NCBI GenBank assembly: GCA_004000155.1
Contig: RCSS01000439.1
Location: forward strand, 1 to 23,295
Length of the DNA: 23,295 bases
Origin: Tubulinosema ratisbonensis
Taxonomy: Eukaryota > Microsporidia > Tubulinosematidae
Direction: 5' to 3'
Position 1 is the stretch's first letter. The number at the start of each line of letters is the position of its first letter. Positions 19,024 to 23,295 of this stretch are shown in pieces. The position numbers and the translations under genes are program-made. The notes below the pieces were generated by a model. The model was not told the origin of the DNA. It did no database searches and saw only the letters and a program-made list of their open reading frames with translations.

Positions 19024-20757
19024 TTACCCAAAAAATTTCTCAAAAATCCCCTTTTCCTTTTTACTCTCCCCATAAAAATCCTTAACCTTCTTCAACCCTA
19101 TTTCCTTATCCTTAAAACATTCCCTCTTCCTCACAATAAACAAAACAGTTTCTTTAGGAATCCTATCCTTAACAGCACACACTTCAGTAAAAAAAGCTTC
19201 TCCTTCATTCTCCAAAAGATCTTTTAAAATTCTTAATTTTTCCATTTTAATATCCAATTTGTATTTGTAAAACAGTTCTTCTATTTCTAAATAATCTTTT
19301 TTTAAATGATATTTGGCATCCTCGTAAAGTTTTGCTCTGTTTCTTTTTATTTGCGAGAAATAAAAATCTGTTAGTTTGATACTTAAATTGATTCCTAAAT
19401 TGTAAAAATTGTATTCGTTCATTCTATTTTTATAATCTGATAAGAAATCATTTACCGTTGGGATAATGTTTTTTTCTCTTTCGTACCATTTGTCTGTGAA
19501 AATTAAATTTAAAATTGGTTTACATGTGTAAATAATAAAATTAGAAAGTAAAGAATTACAGCTGTTCATTAATTCAACAAATATTTCACTTAAAATTTTT
19601 GATTCTAATGAATCATTGGCAAACTGTGCTAATTTTAATGACGAATTAGAGATCATAATCACATATTCTTCATACCCAGGTGGACTTTTAAGGTTTACCG
19701 CAGAACTAAACTCACTTTGTAATTGATCAATAACACTTTCTACCATATTCTTAACCCCTTCTACAATCACATTTTCTATTTTTTCTCTAATTTCTTTTGA
19801 AAATTTTACTGGTTCAATCTGATTTCTAATCAAATCTAATAAAGTAATAAAGTACGTACAAATAAATTTGTTATGCTCATCCAAAGGACAAGGTTGATTT
19901 CTAGCATTTAAAATTGAATTATTTACATTTCTCATCCACTCTTCAATCTTTTCTTTTGAAAAATTCACATACTTTTTCTCTACCAATAAATTCTTATTTT
20001 CTAATAAATTAGGTAAATAAATGAAATTAGAGTCATTGATTAATTTTAATTCGTACTCAAACTCAAAAAGAGAAAGTAATTTAGAAATATCAGTCTCTTT
20101 TACTTTATTCCTCACACTTTCTTTCAAATTATCAAAATAAAAATCAATCAACTCTTTTTTATCAATTATCTCATTTTTTAATTCCGCCATTTTAGAAAAA
20201 TCTGATAAAACAGTGTCATAATCATTTATTCTTTTACTTATTTTATTTTTAGTTTCTTTTACTAATTTATTTCTCCAATCTTCTCTTTTTTTACAAATAA
20301 AATCAATTTGTTTTATAAATTCATTCTCTTCAAATAAATTAAAATTAATTATTTTTAATTCTAAATCTAATCCAAGTTTATTAACACATTCTAATTTACT
20401 GTAATTCTTTAATTCTTTTTTAAATTCATTTAATTCTTCAAATTTTATAAATTTTTCTTTTATTTCTTTTATTTCTAAAGGATAAATTTCTTTTACCTCT
20501 TTTTTTATATTTTTTAATCTTAAATGTGCATTGTAAACAAAAAGAAGATTTTTGTAAGCTGTGGAAAGAAGTAAGGTTTGTTCTGGTAAAATGGTTGTTA
20601 ATTTGTAATGGTTGATCAAACATGGAGAGTGGTTTTGTATTTTGACTATTTTATTGGTTAGTGTGTGGTAATTGGTATGTAATTCATTTATTTTTTTCTT
20701 TAGTTCTGTTGGATCTAATTTTTCTTCTGAGTTTATTTTTCTGAGAGCTTCATCCAT
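19024..20757 (-). CDS. SEC6: Exocyst complex component Sec6
   Basis: Sec6 (EXOC3 in animals) is a core rod subunit of the exocyst, which tethers secretory vesicles to the plasma membrane before SNARE-mediated fusion. The 577 residues are almost wholly helical. The conserved C-terminal part is recognisable: LIFTDKWYE at 418-426, TVNDFLSDY at 434-442 (the family's T..DY..D), then the helix NLGINLSIKLTDFYFSQI at 453-470, the KLYEDAKYHLKKDYLEIEELF segment, and RIPKETVLFIVRKRE near 532-546, which corresponds to the C-terminal R-rich helix. It is shorter than the yeast (about 805) and human (about 756) proteins, mostly through loss of N-terminal length. The N-terminus is coiled-coil-like. The ATG at 20757 is the first in frame, with stops upstream. 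It is transcribed divergently from the Polo kinase gene. Confidence 0.82.
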   Translation of the reverse strand: MDEALRKINSEEKLDPTELKKKINELHTNYHTLTNKIVKIQNHSPCLINHYKLTTILPEQTLLLSTAYKNLLFVYNAHLRLKNIKKEVKEIYPLEIKEIKEKFIKFEELNEFKKELKNYSKLECVNKLGLDLELKIINFNLFEENEFIKQIDFICKKREDWRNKLVKETKNKISKRINDYDTVLSDFSKMAELKNEIIDKKELIDFYFDNLKESVRNKVKETDISKLLSLFEFEYELKLINDSNFIYLPNLLENKNLLVEKKYVNFSKEKIEEWMRNVNNSILNARNQPCPLDEHNKFICTYFITLLDLIRNQIEPVKFSKEIREKIENVIVEGVKNMVESVIDQLQSEFSSAVNLKSPPGYEEYVIMISNSSLKLAQFANDSLESKILSEIFVELMNSCNSLLSNFIIYTCKPILNLIFTDKWYEREKNIIPTVNDFLSDYKNRMNEYNFYNLGINLSIKLTDFYFSQIKRNRAKLYEDAKYHLKKDYLEIEELFYKYKLDIKMEKLRILKDLLENEGEAFFTEVCAVKDRIPKETVLFIVRKRECFKDKEIGLKKVKDFYGESKKEKGIFEKFFG

Positions 20758-21024
20758 TTTATTTATTTTTTATTTATTTTTCTTAAATATACAACAGTAA
20801 TAAATACCTATGAGTTAAAATTATTAAAAAAATTTATTTATTTATTTGTTTTATACTTCATTTTAGAATCCTTCATCTTTGCTGATCATTTATTTTATTT
20901 ATTTAGTATTTCTTGACACTCTTAAATTAATCTCATCCAATCAAAAAATAATAATTATGATGTCATTAGTTTTAAAAAAAATAAAGAAATATTTTTTAAA
21001 ATCTTTATTCTTTAAAATATCCTT
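20758..21024. promoter_or_regulatory. Shared divergent promoter, SEC6 / Polo-like kinase
   Basis: The 267 bp between the two start codons must hold both promoters. On the Sec6 side there are TTTATTTATTTTT-type tracts. In the middle is a more mixed stretch (20845-20945) including TTGCTGATCATTTATT and CTCATCCAATCAAAAA, where CCAATC is a CCAAT-box-like string. On the kinase side is an A/T-rich run ending ATATCCTT before the ATG. None of these can be assigned firmly from sequence alone. Confidence 0.5.
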
Positions 21025-22605
21025 ATGTCCAAAAAAATAGACTTATTTATCCCACTAGAAAGTAAAATTATTGACCAGTCAGACAACACTTCTTACACAC
21101 TNAAGAGTTTATTGGGTAGAGGTGCATTTGCGCAGTGCTTTTTAGCAGAGGAGTCTGGATCGAAAAACAAGGTTGCGTTAAAGATTATCAAGCTTAACGA
21201 CCTTAAATCTAAGAAGGTTAAAGAGAAATTAGAGACAGAGATCCAAATCCATTTAAAGTTAAACCATCCTAGTGTTGTAAAAATGTATAGAAGTTTTCGG
21301 GATGAAAATTTTGCTTATTTGGTTCTAGAATATTGTGAATCTGGTAGTTTGGATGTAGTACTAAAAAGAAAGAAGAAATTTAACAACGAAGAAGTGATTA
21401 AGATTACTAAGCAAATAGTCAGTGCTCTAAAATATTTGCACGGGGAGTGTGATGTTGTGCACAGAGACTTAAAATTAGGAAATTTGTTTATCAAGGAAGG
21501 AAAAATAAAAGTAGGAGATTTTGGGTTAGCAGCCATTATTGGTGAAGGACAAAAGAAAACTACTGTGTGCGGTACACCAAATTACATAGCCCCTGAAGTT
21601 TTGTTTGATAAAGTAAATGGACATTCTTTTGAGGTAGACATTTGGTCGTGTGGAGTGATAATTTACACACTTTTGATTGGCACTCCTCCTTTTCAAAAGA
21701 AAGAAGTGAAAGAAATTTACAAAATGATTCAAAAGAACAGTTACATTTACCCAGAAAACTGTGACATTTCTCCTTCTGCTATGAAACTGATTGATAGAAT
21801 ATTATCAACTGATCCAATGGAAAGACCAAGCTTAGATCAAATACTCAACTCTGATTTTATAAGTGGTAATTTTAAAGAAAAGACAAATAAATCAGGGATA
21901 AGTTTGGATATAAATTTACAGGTACCGCCAAGCGAAAAAACACCAGAAGTAAAGAAAATGCATTTATTTGTTAGAATGGTAAATAATCTCAGAAAATCCC
22001 CCAAGTTTTCCAAACCAACCTTAGATTATTTAACATTTTCTATTCCGATTTCTTCGTTAAAAGGCATTGGCTACATTCTTAAATCAAATTACTATGGCAT
22101 TTACTTTAACGACCATTCTAACATTCTTTATAAAATAAAATCAAATACTTTTACTTATATTGGTGTAACAATCCAAGAAAACAAAAAANTATTGAAAAAA
22201 GAAGAGCATTTAACATCAAAAGTGCCTTTCAGTCTAAAAGACAAGTTTGACAGACTTATCTTTTTTATAAAAAATTTCTCACAACAATCTTTAAATTCTG
22301 ATATATCCACCTCTAAATACAATGAACTGATATCAAATACCAATAATGTGTTGGTAGAAACGGTTGAACAAGAAGAAGTTAAGGATAATTCATTTGTGGT
22401 ACGAGTGCGCAGGATGCCAAATGGGTTAATACATGTTTTATGGAATGAGAATGTTTGTTTGGATTTTAATGATGGGAAAGTGATTGTATTACATGAGGAA
22501 GGGAATAAAGTGTATTGTTTTGATAAGAATGGAGAGATGAAGGTTACTTACAAAGAAGTTGAAGAGATTGCAGATATTTTAGAGCAGTTTGTCAAAAATG
22601 AATAG
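21025..22605 (+). CDS. Polo-like kinase (Cdc5/PLK1 family)
   Basis: This mitotic Ser/Thr kinase controls entry, spindle function and exit in other eukaryotes. The kinase domain occupies about residues 24-280: Gly-loop GRGAFA (31-36), Lys53 in VALKI, Glu72, catalytic HRDLKLGN (147-154), DFG (165-167), and an activation loop with KKTTVCGTPNYIAPE (177-191), in which Thr180 matches the activating Thr210 of human PLK1. Two Polo boxes follow: PB1 near 335-395 (GIGYILKSNYYGIYFND) and PB2 near 455-515 (LIHVLWNENVCLDFNDGKVIVL). This architecture is specific to Polo kinases. In PLK1 the phosphopeptide is held by His538 and Lys540 in PB2 and by Trp414 in PB1. Here the Lys is kept (DGKV), but the His and Trp are not evident, so docking may differ. 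The length, 526, is shorter than PLK1 (603). Two Ns affect residues 26 (still Leu) and 389. Confidence 0.93.
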   Translation: MSKKIDLFIPLESKIIDQSDNTSYTXKSLLGRGAFAQCFLAEESGSKNKVALKIIKLNDLKSKKVKEKLETEIQIHLKLNHPSVVKMYRSFRDENFAYLVLEYCESGSLDVVLKRKKKFNNEEVIKITKQIVSALKYLHGECDVVHRDLKLGNLFIKEGKIKVGDFGLAAIIGEGQKKTTVCGTPNYIAPEVLFDKVNGHSFEVDIWSCGVIIYTLLIGTPPFQKKEVKEIYKMIQKNSYIYPENCDISPSAMKLIDRILSTDPMERPSLDQILNSDFISGNFKEKTNKSGISLDINLQVPPSEKTPEVKKMHLFVRMVNNLRKSPKFSKPTLDYLTFSIPISSLKGIGYILKSNYYGIYFNDHSNILYKIKSNTFTYIGVTIQENKKXLKKEEHLTSKVPFSLKDKFDRLIFFIKNFSQQSLNSDISTSKYNELISNTNNVLVETVEQEEVKDNSFVVRVRRMPNGLIHVLWNENVCLDFNDGKVIVLHEEGNKVYCFDKNGEMKVTYKEVEEIADILEQFVKNE

Positions 22606-23295
22606 ATTAATAAAAATGGCTTTAATTTTTAATCAATTTTTTAATTTTAAAGATAAAATTTTCTATTTATTTTTATAATTAAAGCATAAAATAAGAAATT
22701 ATAATAAAAATGTAAAGAAGAGTATTTTACCATTGTACCTTTTTTTAAATATAATTGTAATATCCCAAACATTTTATGAATTCAACACCTACAATAATTA
22801 TTTTATATTTATTTTTTAAAAAAGATCTATAAACGAATAAAATAGGAAGTTTATAAAATTTTGAAATTCAATAAACAGCTTACAAAAATTTAAAAATCCT
22901 TTTTCTTAATAATTTGGTGTTTTAGTTATATTTCTAGGATATAACATTATTTTTTAATGATTAAATATTAAATTTATAATCTACAAATAAAAAAGAATTT
23001 ATTTTTTTAGATCATAAATTTAATATTTAATCATTAAAAAATAATATTTAAATATTTACTTGCATAAAAAATAAAAGCATAAAATAAAAAAAAGGAAAGT
23101 AAATTTTTTTTATTTTAAAAATATCTCTTATTTTATTTTGTTTTCTTGTTTTTACTATTACATCCCTTAAAAACTCTTAACACCTTTCTTAAAAGACTTA
23201 TAGGTTTAGGAACATACTTCATAAAAACAAACAAACAAATTTTTATAAATTTAACAAATCATAAATTTTGACAGGAATTTTAGTAAACAAAAGAA
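22606..23295. other. 3' flank without an intact gene
   Basis: The region is non-coding as far as the window shows. It contains a long inverted repeat (22943-23048). On the minus strand at 23133-23222 a 29-codon ORF from an ATG (KPISLLRKVLRVFKG region) is basic and gene-like but too short to accept. Upstream of it the frame is closed, so it would need a frameshift or an exon beyond the window. GC rises slightly from 23160 to the window end. Confidence 0.5.
22943..23048. repeat. 40-bp near-perfect inverted repeat
   Basis: 22943-22982 and 23009-23048 are reverse complements at 38 of 40 positions, with two A/C mismatches, around a 26-base spacer that is itself partly self-complementary (A-rich then T-rich). 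It lies about 340 bp downstream of the Polo kinase stop codon. The arm sequence differs from that of the repeat at 308-474, so the two are not copies of one element. It could be a foldback element or a transcript 3'-end hairpin. Confidence 0.92.

Noticed and set aside
20438..20623. Overlapping minus-strand frame inside SEC6
   Set aside because: An out-of-frame shadow of SEC6 with no independent support.
21315..22343. Minus-strand ORFs inside the Polo kinase gene
   Set aside because: Antisense shadows of a well-supported coding sequence.
23133..23222. 29-codon basic ORF near the right edge, minus strand
   Set aside because: Too short, and a stop closes the frame upstream. It could only be the end of a spliced or frameshifted gene beyond the window.

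Overview
The window looks like nuclear DNA of a microsporidian (obligate intracellular fungal relative). It is very AT-rich. The recognisable proteins are eukaryotic, read in the standard code without introns, and are clearly shorter than their yeast or animal counterparts: a DNA polymerase epsilon B subunit of 377 residues, an exocyst Sec6 of 577 and a Polo kinase of 526. Thirteen N positions and two apparent one-base shifts in A/T runs suggest a draft-quality consensus. Genus and species cannot be named from the sequence.

Layout. 1-469: non-coding, with a short dispersed motif at the edge and a 55-bp perfect inverted repeat that runs into the stop codon of the first gene. 470-1603 (-): polymerase epsilon subunit B. 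1604-6718: a 5.1-kb stretch without an intact gene, holding two patches of raised GC that may be gene relics. 6719-7539 (+): a multi-pass membrane protein split between two frames, with a -1 slippery heptamer in the correct register at the junction. 7540-14049: a 6.5-kb gene desert with one strong hairpin. 14050-14691 (+): a secreted protein with a cysteine-containing repeat. 14831-15565 (-): a RhoGAP-fold protein lacking the arginine finger. 15849-16052 (+): a doubtful small ORF. 16053-17139: non-coding, with a GC-raised island that has U5-snRNA-like features. 17140-18000 (+): an unrecognised Asn/Gln/Lys-rich protein. 18454-18926 (-): an acidic protein, probably frameshifted near its start. 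19024-20757 (-): Sec6. 21025-22605 (+): Polo-like kinase, divergent from Sec6 across a 267-bp shared promoter. 22606-23295: non-coding, with a 40-bp inverted repeat.

The genes do not form an operon or pathway. The identifiable ones are housekeeping: DNA replication, polarised secretion, mitotic control and small-GTPase signalling. The secreted repeat protein is the obvious lineage-specific, possibly host-facing gene. The observations most worth following are the slippery-site frameshift, the U5-like RNA candidate, the long perfect inverted repeats, and the loss of key residues in the RhoGAP and in the Polo-box pocket.
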